This document shows positions 8,510 through 17,136 of a stretch of 31,891 bases of DNA, one piece after another. Under the pieces are notes generated by a model. It did no database searches. It worked only from the letters and a program-made list of their open reading frames with translations, and was not told the DNA's origin. Position 1 is the stretch's first letter; each line of letters opens with the position of its first letter. Origin of the DNA: an uncultured Asticcacaulis sp. (GTDB taxonomy: Bacteria; Pseudomonadota; Alphaproteobacteria; Caulobacterales; Caulobacteraceae). The position numbers were made by a program, and so were the translations under genes. The stretch spans positions 1 through 31,891 of the forward strand of contig CAMLPZ010000014.1 in the NCBI GenBank assembly GCA_946482045.1, written 5' to 3'.

Positions 8510-9796
8510 ATGCGCATCATATATACGGTCATGGCCCTTCTCTCCCTTTTCATACCTATTTCCGTCCTCGCCGCCGCCGGTCAGCAAGGGCCCGTTTTCA
8601 TCACGGACCCGAACCCCAGCTTCTCGGACCTGGCTTTCAAGGCGGATGTAACGCGCCGTGTGGGTGCGTTCGGCCTGACGCCGACCGCCTATGTGGGGCT
8701 GGTTTCGACGGACAACGCGAAATTTTCCAGCACGAACAAGGACGGCGACCAGATCGCGCAGCTCGGCGGCGCCGTTTCGCTGGCGTCCAGCTGGAGTCGC
8801 CACGAATTGAAGGCGACGGCCAGTGTCGATGCCGAACGCTATTTCAGCAATGACGACGAAAACACGGTCGATGCAGGCCTCAACGTCACCGGCCGCTATG
8901 ACTTCTCGCAATACACCAGCCTTACCGGTGACTTCCAGATCGCACGCGCCCATGAACCGCGCAGCATTCGTTCACTGGACCTGCAGGCCCAGGGCCTGGC
9001 TGAGGCAAGTGAGCCTTCGCAATACGGCCAGACCCTGTCGCGGCTGTCTTTCGCGACGAGCGGCAATCGCCTGCGGTTTGTCGGCACAGTTGGCGTCCGG
9101 ACCGTAGACTATTCGAACCTGAAGCTTGTGGACGGCACTTTCGTCGACCAGAACTATCGCCAGTCGGATTTGTCGACGGCCGATGCGCGCCTGGACTACA
9201 AGTTCGGTACGGGGACGTCGCTTTTTGTTAACTACCAAGCCAACAGCATGCGATTCGACTTCCTGCCGGCGAATGGCAAGACGCGGGACTCCGATGGCTA
9301 TGCGGTGCGTGTGGGCGCGGCCTTTGATTTGACGGACCTGCTGACTGGCGACGTCCAGATCGGTCATATGCGTCAGGAGTACAAGGAGGCGACCTATAAG
9401 CCCGTATCGGGCGCCTCTTATATGGCCAATCTGCGTTATCTGCCCACACGTCTGACCACGCTGACTTTTACAGCGCGCCGCTCGATTGAGGATTCTCCGG
9501 ACACGGAAGCGTCGGGTTACTTCTACAGCCTGGCCCGGCTTACCGTTCGGCATGAACTGACGCGCCGCCTGAACCTGGGTGCCAGCCTGGAACAGTCTGA
9601 ATATGACTATAATGGCATCAAGCGTGACGATACGTACAACGGTATCTACGTAGGTGCGCAGTACGAGCTGAACCGTCGGATGATGGTAGAGGTCAATTAC
9701 CGCAACCGCAAATTCGAGTCGCGGGGCGATGACGCGTTCAGCGATCCCAAATATACCGAGAACCGTATCGGCGTCTGGCTCAAGACCAGCCTCTAA
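8510..9796 (+). CDS. outer-membrane beta-barrel protein of exopolysaccharide locus
   Basis: A protein of 428 residues with a signal peptide (MRIIYTVMALLSLFIPISVLA, cleavage near AAAG) and then almost continuous alternating polar/aromatic strands such as GRYDFSQYTSLTGDFQIARA, ending in a strand-like GVWLKTSL. This pattern fits the BBP2-type putative beta-barrel porins found beside Wza/Wzc genes, where they probably help polysaccharide cross or anchor to the outer membrane. I choose the 8510 start because it supplies the positively charged signal-peptide start, although its Shine-Dalgarno is weak. It is the first plus-strand gene of the polysaccharide cluster and precedes the Wza-like gene. Exact role is inferred. 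Confidence 0.8.
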   Translation: MRIIYTVMALLSLFIPISVLAAAGQQGPVFITDPNPSFSDLAFKADVTRRVGAFGLTPTAYVGLVSTDNAKFSSTNKDGDQIAQLGGAVSLASSWSRHELKATASVDAERYFSNDDENTVDAGLNVTGRYDFSQYTSLTGDFQIARAHEPRSIRSLDLQAQGLAEASEPSQYGQTLSRLSFATSGNRLRFVGTVGVRTVDYSNLKLVDGTFVDQNYRQSDLSTADARLDYKFGTGTSLFVNYQANSMRFDFLPANGKTRDSDGYAVRVGAAFDLTDLLTGDVQIGHMRQEYKEATYKPVSGASYMANLRYLPTRLTTLTFTARRSIEDSPDTEASGYFYSLARLTVRHELTRRLNLGASLEQSEYDYNGIKRDDTYNGIYVGAQYELNRRMMVEVNYRNRKFESRGDDAFSDPKYTENRIGVWLKTSL

Positions 9797-10050
9797 TATT
9801 CAGCGGGCATTGTGCGGCGCAGCATGAATCTGTACCATTCTGAGCCGCATACCGTTGTTATGGCGGGATTTGCAAGTGTGCTGCGCCGTAAAATCGGGCC
9901 TTAAGGCTGGATAAAGCCCGGTAATACAGCTAATTGTCGAAAATGTGTCGCGCGTGGAGCGGGACTTGCAGGCCCATGCGCGGGTAAATGATTTATGTTG
10001 CTTCGCGGCATAAGTCTATGTATCTTGGCGCGGGTGCGGAGGGGCATCAA

Positions 10051-10638
10051 ATGAAGGAATTGGATTTGCGAGGTCTGTTTACAGTTGCTTTGCTTATGTT
10101 GGTGCCGGCGGCTACGGTCGCTCAGGTATCCACTTCCGACCAGGGCGCAGTTGCTTCGGCTCCCGCCAGTTCACCTGTCGCCGGATATCGCATGGGTGGC
10201 GGCGACAAGCTGCGTATGACGATCTACGGTGAGCCTGATCTGAGCGGTGAGTTCGCGGTTAATGGCGCTGGTGTCGTCTCTCTTCCGCTGATTGGCGAAG
10301 TCAACGCCCGCGGCTTGACCGTGTCGGAGTTCGCTACGTCCGTGCAGGAAAAGTTCAAGGCAGGTTATTTGCTGGACCCAAAGGTCAGCGTCGAAATCAC
10401 GAACTTCCGGCCATACTACATCATGGGCGAAGTCGGTAAGGCCGGGGAATACGGGTATAGCGACGGTTTGACCGTCATGAACGCCATTGCCCGCGCCGAA
10501 GGCTTTACCTATCGCGCTCAGCAAAAGCGCGTCTTCATCAAGCCGTACGGCAAGACAGAGGAAACGGAAGTTCCTCTGACGGCTGATCTTGTCGTGCAGC
10601 CCGGCGATACCATCCGTATCGCGGAGCGGCACTTCTAA
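10051..10638 (+). CDS. Wza-like polysaccharide export protein
   Basis: Periplasmic/outer-membrane polysaccharide export protein of 195 residues. The frame extends upstream to 9988, but ATG 10051 has a strong GGAGGGG Shine-Dalgarno and opens a signal peptide (MKELDLRGLFTVALLMLVPA, likely cleaved after ATVA). The Poly_export domain follows with YRMGGGDKLRMTIYGEPDLS and VSLPLIGEVNARGLTVSE. Next comes an SLBB-type segment from PYYIMGEVGKAGEYGYSDGL to the end, with VQPGDTIRI. It has no lipobox cysteine, unlike E. coli Wza, and only one clear SLBB unit, so it is a short form. It sits 127 bases before the Wzc-like gene, the usual partnership. Confidence 0.92.
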   Translation: MKELDLRGLFTVALLMLVPAATVAQVSTSDQGAVASAPASSPVAGYRMGGGDKLRMTIYGEPDLSGEFAVNGAGVVSLPLIGEVNARGLTVSEFATSVQEKFKAGYLLDPKVSVEITNFRPYYIMGEVGKAGEYGYSDGLTVMNAIARAEGFTYRAQQKRVFIKPYGKTEETEVPLTADLVVQPGDTIRIAERHF

Positions 10639-10696
10639 TACGCCGGGGATTGTCTGCGGACAACAGGCGGCACGGGCCTAAATTTTGAAGTCCAGA

Positions 10697-10717
10697 CTCA
10701 GCGTATTGTCCGCTGAG
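10697..10717 (+). other. hairpin between wza-like and wzc-like genes
   Basis: A perfect 7-base stem (CTCAGCG/CGCTGAG) with a 7-base loop lies in the 127-base gap. It is not followed by a T run, so it is not a standard terminator. It may set relative expression or RNA stability of the two genes; this is inference. Confidence 0.4.
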
Positions 10718-10765
10718 GCGCTTCGCTTTGACTTTTAACCACTACTCAAGCGGGTCAGATATTAT

Positions 10766-12961
10766 ATGCAAAACGTTGCGCCACCAGACTCGGATTCCAA
10801 TTCGGAAGTCTTTGACATCCGCACGGTCATTTCCATGCTGCGGATACACATGTGGTTATTCGTTGGTGTTTTCGCCGTGGTGTTTCTGGCAGGCCTGGGC
10901 CTTACCCTGACCCAACCGGCAAAATACACCAGCTCAGCCAGCGTGATGATCGGTGGCCAGAAGCTCAAGATGGTGCCCAATGCGCAGGAGGTGGCTACTG
11001 ACCTGCCGCAGGACTCCACCGCGATCGATACCGAAGTCGAGGTCCTGCGCTCGTTGGCGCTGGCCGATAGCGTAGTTGCGAAGCTGGGGCTGGAGAAGGA
11101 TCCGGAATTCAATCCGACGCTGAAGAAGCCCGAAGGGATCATGGCATTCCTGCCCCGTAAACCGGCCGCCGAAGTCAACGGTCAAACCCTGCGTCAGCAA
11201 ATCATAGGCAACCTGCTGCAATCCGTCTCGGTCAAGCGGCAGGGCCTCACCCGCGTTATCACCGTCAGCGTCGAAACCGGATCGCCGGTGAAGTCCGCTC
11301 AGATCGCCGGCGCGTGGCTCGACCAGTATACCAAGCGCCAAGTCAGCCAAAGCAACAATCTGCTGGTCAACGCCAATGAGCAGTTGGGTGAACGCCTCGA
11401 GCAGCTGCGCAAGGAGGCCATCGCCGCCGACGCCGCCGTCCAGCAGTTCAAGATCGCCAATGGCCTGGGTGTCGACAGTCCGATGGGCGCTGCCTCGCTT
11501 CCGGAGCAGCAGATGGCCTATCTGCAGCAGTCGGAGGGCGAGGTGAGGGCATCGCTGGCGGCCAATCAGGCGCGCCTGGATGCCGCCAAGCGGGCAGCGG
11601 GCAGCGGGGACCTTACTTCGGGCGACACGTTGAACTCCGATGTCCTGCGCGACCTGCGCACGCGTGAAACCGAGATACGCACGCGCCTGGCCAACCTGCG
11701 TGGCCGCTACGGCCCCATGCACCCTGAGGTCGTCAAGGCGACCAACGAAGAGGCGGCCCTTGAACGCCAGATCCAGGCCGAAATGACGCGCGCCGTCGCC
11801 AACCTGCAAACCCAGGTCGATGTCGACAAACAGCGTCTGGCGGCCCTTCAGGGTGGTGTGTCGTCGGCGCGTGGCTCGTTGAACAGGAACCTGGCGGCGA
11901 ATACGCGCCTGCACGACCTGCAAATGCAGGCGGAAGCGGCGCATTCGGTCTATGAAAGCTATCTGCAGCGCCATAAGGACACGACGACTCAGGAAGGCCT
12001 GGAAAATTCCAGCGCTCGCATCCTGTCGGAAGCCAAGGTTCCGACCCTGCGCAGCTCACCTAAACTCGGCTTCTCGGTCATGCTGTCCTTCCTGGCGGGT
12101 CTGGTCGCCGGTTCGGCGGCGGTCGCGGTGAAGTATGCAATGCGTCGCGGCATCTCTTCGGGCACCGATGTCGTCAAGCACCTGAACGTGCCTTATCTGG
12201 GCGGCATTGCCAACCTGGCCTCGACGGTCAAGACACGCATCAGCACCACAGGCAAGCTATGGGAATATCTTGAAGCCAATCCGCTGTCGGTATTCGCCGA
12301 GCAGTACAAGATTCTGTTGACGGCTATCAACTTCAGCAAAGTGAGCCAGGACAAGCGCGTCATCGCCATCACCTCGGCCATCCCCGGTGAAGGTAAGACG
12401 ACAACCAGCATCTGTCTCGCCAAAACCATCCAGATGCTCGGCAAGTCCGTGGTGGTCGTGGACTGCGACCTGCGCCGCCACTCGGTGTCGACCTCGATCG
12501 GCGGCGACTACCAGGCCGGCCTGATCGAAGTCCTTGCCAACAGGGTCAGTCTGGACAATGCTCTTTATGATGGCGGCCGCGGTGTCATGTACCTGCCGGT
12601 CGCTGATGGGCCCGTGCCTTCGGAAAACCAGTTCGGCACCCCGCGCATGGCCGCCCTTCTGGAAGAGCTGAAGACGCGTTTCGACGTTATCATCCTCGAT
12701 ACCGCGCCGGTCCTGCCGATTGTCGATACGCGCCTTCTGGCCCACCAGGCAGACGTGGTCGTCCTGCTCGCCAAATGGAACGACACCCCGGTTGGCGCGA
12801 CGCAGACTGCGCTCGACATCCTGTACAATGAAGGCCTGGATAACCTCGCCGGTGTCGCCCTGACCCTGGTCGACCTAAAGAAGCAGTCGATTGCTTCGGG
12901 TATCGGCAGCGAGTACTATTATAATTCGTACAAGAGCTATTACACGACCAACAGCAAGTAG
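10766..12961 (+). CDS. Wzc-like polysaccharide co-polymerase with tyrosine autokinase domain
   Basis: Inner-membrane protein of 731 residues controlling polysaccharide chain length and export, with a BY-kinase domain. An N-terminal membrane segment (WLFVGVFAVVFLAGLGLTL, about residues 29-48) leads into the Wzz domain. A long periplasmic coiled-coil region and a second membrane segment near residue 440 (FSVMLSFLAGLVAGSAAVAV) follow. The cytoplasmic kinase shows Walker A SAIPGEGKTTTS (about residue 537), Walker A' VVVVDCDLRR and Walker B VIILDTAPVL. The tail carries a tyrosine cluster, YYYNSYKSYY, the usual autophosphorylation site. A strong terminator follows. A second, diverged member lies at 23632-25794. 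No partner phosphatase is seen in the window. Confidence 0.95.
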   Translation: MQNVAPPDSDSNSEVFDIRTVISMLRIHMWLFVGVFAVVFLAGLGLTLTQPAKYTSSASVMIGGQKLKMVPNAQEVATDLPQDSTAIDTEVEVLRSLALADSVVAKLGLEKDPEFNPTLKKPEGIMAFLPRKPAAEVNGQTLRQQIIGNLLQSVSVKRQGLTRVITVSVETGSPVKSAQIAGAWLDQYTKRQVSQSNNLLVNANEQLGERLEQLRKEAIAADAAVQQFKIANGLGVDSPMGAASLPEQQMAYLQQSEGEVRASLAANQARLDAAKRAAGSGDLTSGDTLNSDVLRDLRTRETEIRTRLANLRGRYGPMHPEVVKATNEEAALERQIQAEMTRAVANLQTQVDVDKQRLAALQGGVSSARGSLNRNLAANTRLHDLQMQAEAAHSVYESYLQRHKDTTTQEGLENSSARILSEAKVPTLRSSPKLGFSVMLSFLAGLVAGSAAVAVKYAMRRGISSGTDVVKHLNVPYLGGIANLASTVKTRISTTGKLWEYLEANPLSVFAEQYKILLTAINFSKVSQDKRVIAITSAIPGEGKTTTSICLAKTIQMLGKSVVVVDCDLRRHSVSTSIGGDYQAGLIEVLANRVSLDNALYDGGRGVMYLPVADGPVPSENQFGTPRMAALLEELKTRFDVIILDTAPVLPIVDTRLLAHQADVVVLLAKWNDTPVGATQTALDILYNEGLDNLAGVALTLVDLKKQSIASGIGSEYYYNSYKSYYTTNSK

Positions 12962-13023
12962 GCTCCGGGCCTTCCGGCGAAGCTTACCGATTTTCGTTTG
13001 GAAATTCCTCGTCCCCAACTGAT

Positions 13024-13060
13024 AAGCGCGTCCCGGATACTCCGGGACGCGCTTTTATTT
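13024..13060 (+). terminator. Rho-independent terminator after the wzc-like gene
   Basis: A perfect 14-base stem (13024-13037 with 13041-13054), a 3-base loop and a T-rich tail TTATTT. It ends the barrel-wza-wzc transcript 60 bases after the kinase stop. Confidence 0.9.
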
Positions 13061-13115
13061 TGGCGGAGATATAACAGGCATCCCACGACATGCCTGACGG
13101 GACACAAGCTCAGAC

Positions 13116-13382
13116 TCAGGTCAAGACGTACACAACAGCTGTCCAGAAGGCGGTGCAGAAGGCAATCATGCCCAACGCGGTCCAGCCGAACGGAACGGGA
13201 CGTGACGCTGGCGTCATAGGGCCGCTTTCGAGCTGTTGTTGCAGACTGACCTGCAAGCCACGCGCCGGCGAGGGTACAGACGTCGCCGTGCTGGCGTCGG
13301 CAATGGCAACCGGTACGTCCGCGGACTGCGGCATGGAGATAGGCGGGGCCTCGGAGGCAGGTTTCAGTTTGCGGCTTTGCAT
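13116..13382 (-). CDS. small single-pass membrane protein, unknown function
   Basis: An unrecognised small protein between the kinase gene and the lyase gene. From ATG 13382 (AGGA 8 bases upstream) it has 88 residues; a GTG at 13418 would give 100 but has no visible Shine-Dalgarno. The first two thirds are proline/serine/alanine-rich and look disordered. The last 24 residues, starting FGWTALGMIAFCTAFW, form one hydrophobic helix that ends at the C-terminus, as in tail-anchored proteins. It is divergent from the lyase gene and faces the kinase terminator. Coding status rests on the frame length, the start signal and the clean membrane helix. Confidence 0.55.
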   Translation of the reverse strand: MQSRKLKPASEAPPISMPQSADVPVAIADASTATSVPSPARGLQVSLQQQLESGPMTPASRPVPFGWTALGMIAFCTAFWTAVVYVLT

Positions 13383-13571
13383 GGCGTCGATCCTGTCAAT
13401 TCCCCGGTAATCTGACACATCAGCGTTAAAACGCCGTGAGCGTACAGAGTTAACAAGGAATGAAAGATGCCGAAGGTTGGTTGACGCGTTGTAAAAATGC
13501 CGGATTTCTAAAAAACAATACCCGGCGGATTCATCGACGAGGGCGGCGGCGGGTTTTCCACGCTATCGCTG

Positions 13572-13577
13572 TATAAT
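13572..13577 (+). promoter_or_regulatory. possible -10 element for the pectate-lyase-like gene
   Basis: A perfect TATAAT lies 43 bases before the chosen ATG at 13621. No good -35 match is found at 16-18 bases upstream, so the promoter is only tentative. Confidence 0.3.
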
Positions 13578-13620
13578 ATTGGTCCGATTATATCCATTTT
13601 CCTACTTTAGAGGCTGTCCC

Positions 13621-14925
13621 ATGATTGATCGCAGACTTATGATAGCCTCTGGCGTGTCTCTAATGGCGTGTGCGGGTAACGGCCTGGCCGCTTCAGCATT
13701 ACATGAGGGATACATTCTGCCGCGCAACAGCTGGGCCCCAACCCTGGGGGGTGCCGGCGGCCGGATCGTCAAGGTTAGTAATCTCGACGCCTCGGGTCCG
13801 GGCTCCCTGAAGGAAGCACTGGAACAGGAATTTCCCCGTATCATTGTCTTCGAGGTCGGCGGTGTCATCGACATGGCCGGCGGCAGCATCAAGATCCGCT
13901 TTCCCTACATGACAATAGCGGGCCAGACTGCGCCGTCCCCGGGCGTGACGCTTATCCGCGGCCAGGTCAGCATCGCGACGCACGACGTCATTCTGCAACA
14001 CCTGGCGTTCCGGCCGGGGCGGGCGGGGAACGTGCCAGGATCCGGCTGGGAGGCCGACGGCCTGACCCTTTATGGCGCACATGACGTCATCATCGATCAT
14101 TGCAGCTTCAGCTGGGCGACCGATGAAAATCTCTCGATATCGGGCACCCGCTTTGACGGACGGGCTGGAATGGGGCAGGCGCCGGGCGCGCCCTATAACA
14201 TACTCGTTAGCAACAGTATCATTGCCGAAGCGCTCATGAACGCCACGCACCGCAAGGGCGCGCATTCAAAAGGGCTGCTGATCCACGACAATGCCGAAAA
14301 CGTGCTAGTCATTGGCAATATCTTCGTCAGCAACGACGACCGCAGCGCGCTTTTCAAGGGCGGGTCTCAGGGCGCCTTTGTCAACAACGTCGTCGTCAAT
14401 CCGGGCGTGACGGCGCTGTCCTACAATTTGTCGCCGCGGGAATGGCAGGGACAGCCGGTACGAACCGGCCGCCTTAGCGCTATCGGCAATGTCTATTCTC
14501 CCGGCGCGGATACGCGCAGGAACCTGCCGTTCCTACGTATACTGGGAGACGGACCGGTCGAGGTCTATGAGAGCGACAATGCCCGCGTGACCCCCGATGG
14601 GAAGCTCGAGGTTCTGAACGATAAGACAGCCGAGCCGTCTCCCTTGAAACGTGACATGCCGCACGCCTATATACCTAATGGCCTCAGGATCCTGTCATCG
14701 GCCCAGGCGTGGGCGCTGGTCTTCGAGACTGCAGGCGTCCGGCCTTGGGATCGGGACATGATCGACCAGCAGATTCTGGTCCGCGCCCGTAACGGCACCA
14801 GCCGTATCATCGACAGCGAGGCAGAGGTCGGCGGCTATCCGCATTACAGGCCGGTCAAGGGATCTTTCGAGGCGTCGGAATGGAGTCTGCCGGACGTGAC
14901 GCCGCGATCGCGCAAAAAGGAATAA
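13621..14925 (+). CDS. exported pectate-lyase-like polysaccharide lyase
   Basis: A right-handed beta-helix protein of 434 residues in the pectate lyase superfamily (PL1-like). I start at ATG 13621, with AGAGG 7 bases upstream; an upstream ATG at 13579 adds 14 residues with no signal. The start MIDRRLMIASGVSLMAC is an export signal; the RR pair hints at Tat export and LMAC could be a lipobox, so it may be anchored rather than released. Lyase-like segments include VVSNLDASGPGSLKEALE-type N-terminal sequence (read here as KVSNLDASGPGSLKEAL), MTIAGQTAPSPGVTLIRG and DGLTLYGAHDVIIDHCSFSW. In an exopolysaccharide locus it may trim or release the polymer instead of attacking plant pectin; the substrate is unknown. 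A terminator follows. Confidence 0.85.
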   Translation: MIDRRLMIASGVSLMACAGNGLAASALHEGYILPRNSWAPTLGGAGGRIVKVSNLDASGPGSLKEALEQEFPRIIVFEVGGVIDMAGGSIKIRFPYMTIAGQTAPSPGVTLIRGQVSIATHDVILQHLAFRPGRAGNVPGSGWEADGLTLYGAHDVIIDHCSFSWATDENLSISGTRFDGRAGMGQAPGAPYNILVSNSIIAEALMNATHRKGAHSKGLLIHDNAENVLVIGNIFVSNDDRSALFKGGSQGAFVNNVVVNPGVTALSYNLSPREWQGQPVRTGRLSAIGNVYSPGADTRRNLPFLRILGDGPVEVYESDNARVTPDGKLEVLNDKTAEPSPLKRDMPHAYIPNGLRILSSAQAWALVFETAGVRPWDRDMIDQQILVRARNGTSRIIDSEAEVGGYPHYRPVKGSFEASEWSLPDVTPRSRKKE

Positions 14926-14965
14926 CCATCGGGGATGGTTGATTATAAACACCGTTCTCTTACGA

Positions 14966-14999
14966 AAAATAAGCTGATTTCCGCCAATCGGCTTGTTTT
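14966..14999 (+). terminator. Rho-independent terminator after the lyase gene
   Basis: A 9-base stem with one G-T pair (14971-14979 with 14986-14994), a 6-base loop, an upstream A run and a short T run (14996-14999). It separates the lyase from the secretion genes. Confidence 0.65.
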
Positions 15000-15145
15000 G
15001 TGACGATGGTGCGGTTTTGCAAGGCCTGGCGTTTAGTGAAAATGCACAAACTGTTTGTAAAACATAATCCGAGCGATAGATAACACCTAACTTGGTGGCC
15101 GCATATAAGCCTTCGCGGGCCGGTCATTTAAGGAGCCTTTGGCAT

Positions 15146-16915
15146 ATGAGCAGTAAATCGGAAAAGAGGGTCATCAATCCTGCCCTGCGTGCTGCGCTTT
15201 CCGCGTGTAAGCAGCACCTCATGGGCGTTGCTGTCTTCAGCTTCTTTCTGAATCTGCTTTTTCTGGCACCGACGATTTACATGCTTCAGGTTTACGACCG
15301 CGTCGTCCCCACCGGCGGTGTCGTTACCCTGCTTTATCTGACCCTCATCCTGGTCTTCGCGCTCGTCGTGTTGAGCCGCCTTGATCAGTTGCGTACCCGG
15401 CTTCTAACCCGGTCCTCCGCCCGTCTGGACAAACTCCTGTCGGGGCAGATCCTGCACCGGCTGTATTCTATCCCGACCACAGGTGGCAAGAGCGCAGCCT
15501 TTGCCGGCATGATGCGTGAATTCGATACCATGAAGGGCGTGCTCAGCGGCCCAGGGGTGATCGCGCTGTTCGATGCGCCTTGGATTGTCTTCTACCTCGG
15601 CCTTTGCTTCCTTCTGCACCCCTTCCTTGGTGCCCTTGCCTTGGCAGGCGGCGTCGCCCTTGCGCTCATCACCTATCTGAATGAACGCGCGACCTATGAA
15701 AAAATCACGTCGGCCAACCAGGCCATTACCAGTGCCTATCTTGAGCAGGAGGCCCTGACGTCCCGGGCGGATGTCATTCGCGCCTTGGGTATGCAGAGTG
15801 AAATGGTCCAGATCCAACTCAAAAGCCGCAGCACGGGCGTGAGCGAAAGCATGCGCGCTAACGCCGCGGGCGACAATTTCGCCGCCCTGACCAAGTTTCT
15901 CAAGATGCTGCTGCAATCGGTGGCGCTGGGCGTCGGGGCTTATCTGGCCATTTCGCAGCAGATCTCGGCCGGAGCCATCTTTGCTGCCTCCTTGCTGATG
16001 ACGCGCTCGATCGCGCCCATGGAGCAGATTATCGGCCAGTGGCGCAGCCTGACCAAGGGCTACAATGCCTACAACAAGCTCAACAATCTCTTCTATCAGG
16101 TCGATCCGGAACCCTCGCTGGTTCAACTGCCGGTCCCGAAGTCCTCCCTGATCGTCGACAATCTGACGGTCGCCAACCGCGAACAGCGCCGCTACTACCT
16201 TCAGGGCGTATCCTTCGCTATAAATGCGGGTGAGACGGTCGCCGTCATCGGTCCCAGCGGCGCCGGTAAGACAACCCTGGCGAAGGCCATCGTCGGCATC
16301 GACGCCTATGATTACGGCACCGTTCGTTTCGACGGCTCCGAACGCTCGGAATGGGATCAGCAGCGACTGGCGAAGTATATCGGCTTCCTGCCTCAGGATA
16401 CCTGTCTGTTTCCGGGCTCGATCGCGGCCAATATCAGTCGGTTCGAAGGCACGCTGAATACGGATTCCCTGCTGATCGACCAGAAGATCGTCGAAGCGGC
16501 CAAGGCGGCCGGCGCCCACGACATGATTTCGAAGTTTCCGCAAGGCTACAACACGGTCCTCGGACCGGGTGGTTCAGGCCTGTCCGCCGGACAGGCGCAA
16601 CGCATTGGCCTGGCGCGGGCCTTGTACGGCGATCCGTTCCTGCTGGTTCTCGACGAGCCAAACGCACACCTCGACCAGGAGGGTGAAGAGGCCCTCATAA
16701 AGGTTATTCATGCGTTCTGTGAACGCGGCGGTGCGGTGATGGTCATCGTGCACCGTGCGGCCATCCTGTCGGTCGTCAATAAGATTCTGTTCCTGAAAAA
16801 CGGCCGGGCCGGTTTCTTCGGCACACGGGATGAATGGGTCAAGGCCCAGCAACCGCAATCCCAGATCGAGGGCGATGATCCGAAAGCCAGGCCCGCCCTG
16901 GTGAAAAACAGCTAA
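15146..16915 (+). CDS. type I secretion ABC transporter (PrtD family)
   Basis: Inner-membrane ATPase/permease of a type I secretion system, exporting unfolded proteins with C-terminal signals. I start at ATG 15146 (MSSKSEKRVINPALRAAL, AAGGAG 10 bases upstream), giving 589 residues. Membrane segments lie in about residues 20-310 (for example GVAVFSFFLNLLFLAPTIYM). The ATPase shows Walker A GPSGAGKTTLAK (about residue 369), signature LSAGQAQRIGLARAL (Ala in place of the usual Gly of LSGGQ) and Walker B LLVLDEPNAHLD. There is no N-terminal C39 peptidase, as expected for RTX exporters. The adaptor follows after a palindromic repeat pair. Likely substrates are the RTX proteins encoded nearby. Confidence 0.93.
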   Translation: MSSKSEKRVINPALRAALSACKQHLMGVAVFSFFLNLLFLAPTIYMLQVYDRVVPTGGVVTLLYLTLILVFALVVLSRLDQLRTRLLTRSSARLDKLLSGQILHRLYSIPTTGGKSAAFAGMMREFDTMKGVLSGPGVIALFDAPWIVFYLGLCFLLHPFLGALALAGGVALALITYLNERATYEKITSANQAITSAYLEQEALTSRADVIRALGMQSEMVQIQLKSRSTGVSESMRANAAGDNFAALTKFLKMLLQSVALGVGAYLAISQQISAGAIFAASLLMTRSIAPMEQIIGQWRSLTKGYNAYNKLNNLFYQVDPEPSLVQLPVPKSSLIVDNLTVANREQRRYYLQGVSFAINAGETVAVIGPSGAGKTTLAKAIVGIDAYDYGTVRFDGSERSEWDQQRLAKYIGFLPQDTCLFPGSIAANISRFEGTLNTDSLLIDQKIVEAAKAAGAHDMISKFPQGYNTVLGPGGSGLSAGQAQRIGLARALYGDPFLLVLDEPNAHLDQEGEEALIKVIHAFCERGGAVMVIVHRAAILSVVNKILFLKNGRAGFFGTRDEWVKAQQPQSQIEGDDPKARPALVKNS

Positions 16916-16918
16916 CCT

Positions 16919-16989
16919 AGTGTCCTGATTCTGAAATTCGCTCGCATTTGATATCGACCTCAGGCGGATTTCAGAATCACAAGGACACT
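16919..16989. repeat. palindromic element A between the secretion genes
   Basis: A 71-base imperfect palindrome: outer arms AGTGTCCT/AGGACACT (16919-16926, 16982-16989), inner arms GATTCTGAAAT/ATTTCAGAATC (16927-16937, 16968-16978), with a 3-base bulge. Its centre contains TTTGATATCGACCTC (16947-16961), nearly the reverse complement of the centre of element B (17038-17052). It begins 3 bases after the transporter stop. Confidence 0.85.
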
Positions 16990-17004
16990 CGCAACTTATA
17001 GATT

Positions 17005-17082
17005 CTAGTGTCGTTCTCGATTTCGAAGTTCGGTTCGGAGGGCGATATCAAAATCGCTCGAACTTCGAAATCACGACACTAG
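17005..17082. repeat. palindromic element B between the secretion genes
   Basis: A 78-base palindrome: perfect outer arms CTAGTGTCGT/ACGACACTAG (17005-17014, 17073-17082) and perfect 14-base inner arms (17019-17032, 17059-17072). The centre shares 14 of 15 bases with the inverted centre of element A, and both elements end in (T)AGTGTC, so they are two diverged members of one repeat family in opposite orientation. It could be a small non-autonomous mobile element or an RNA-structure repeat; neither is proven. Confidence 0.85.
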
Positions 17083-17136
17083 CGTGTGTTAGACGATGCG
17101 CATATCTTTGACCCCTTATAGCCCCCAGGCAATGTC

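Noticed and set aside
10934..11974. 346-residue minus-strand open frame
   Set aside because: Antisense to the Wzc-like kinase; no start signals and no recognisable domain.
14924..14940. AACCATC/GATGGTT hairpin right after the lyase gene as a terminator
   Set aside because: No T run follows it; the hairpin at 14971-14994 with a T run is the better terminator.
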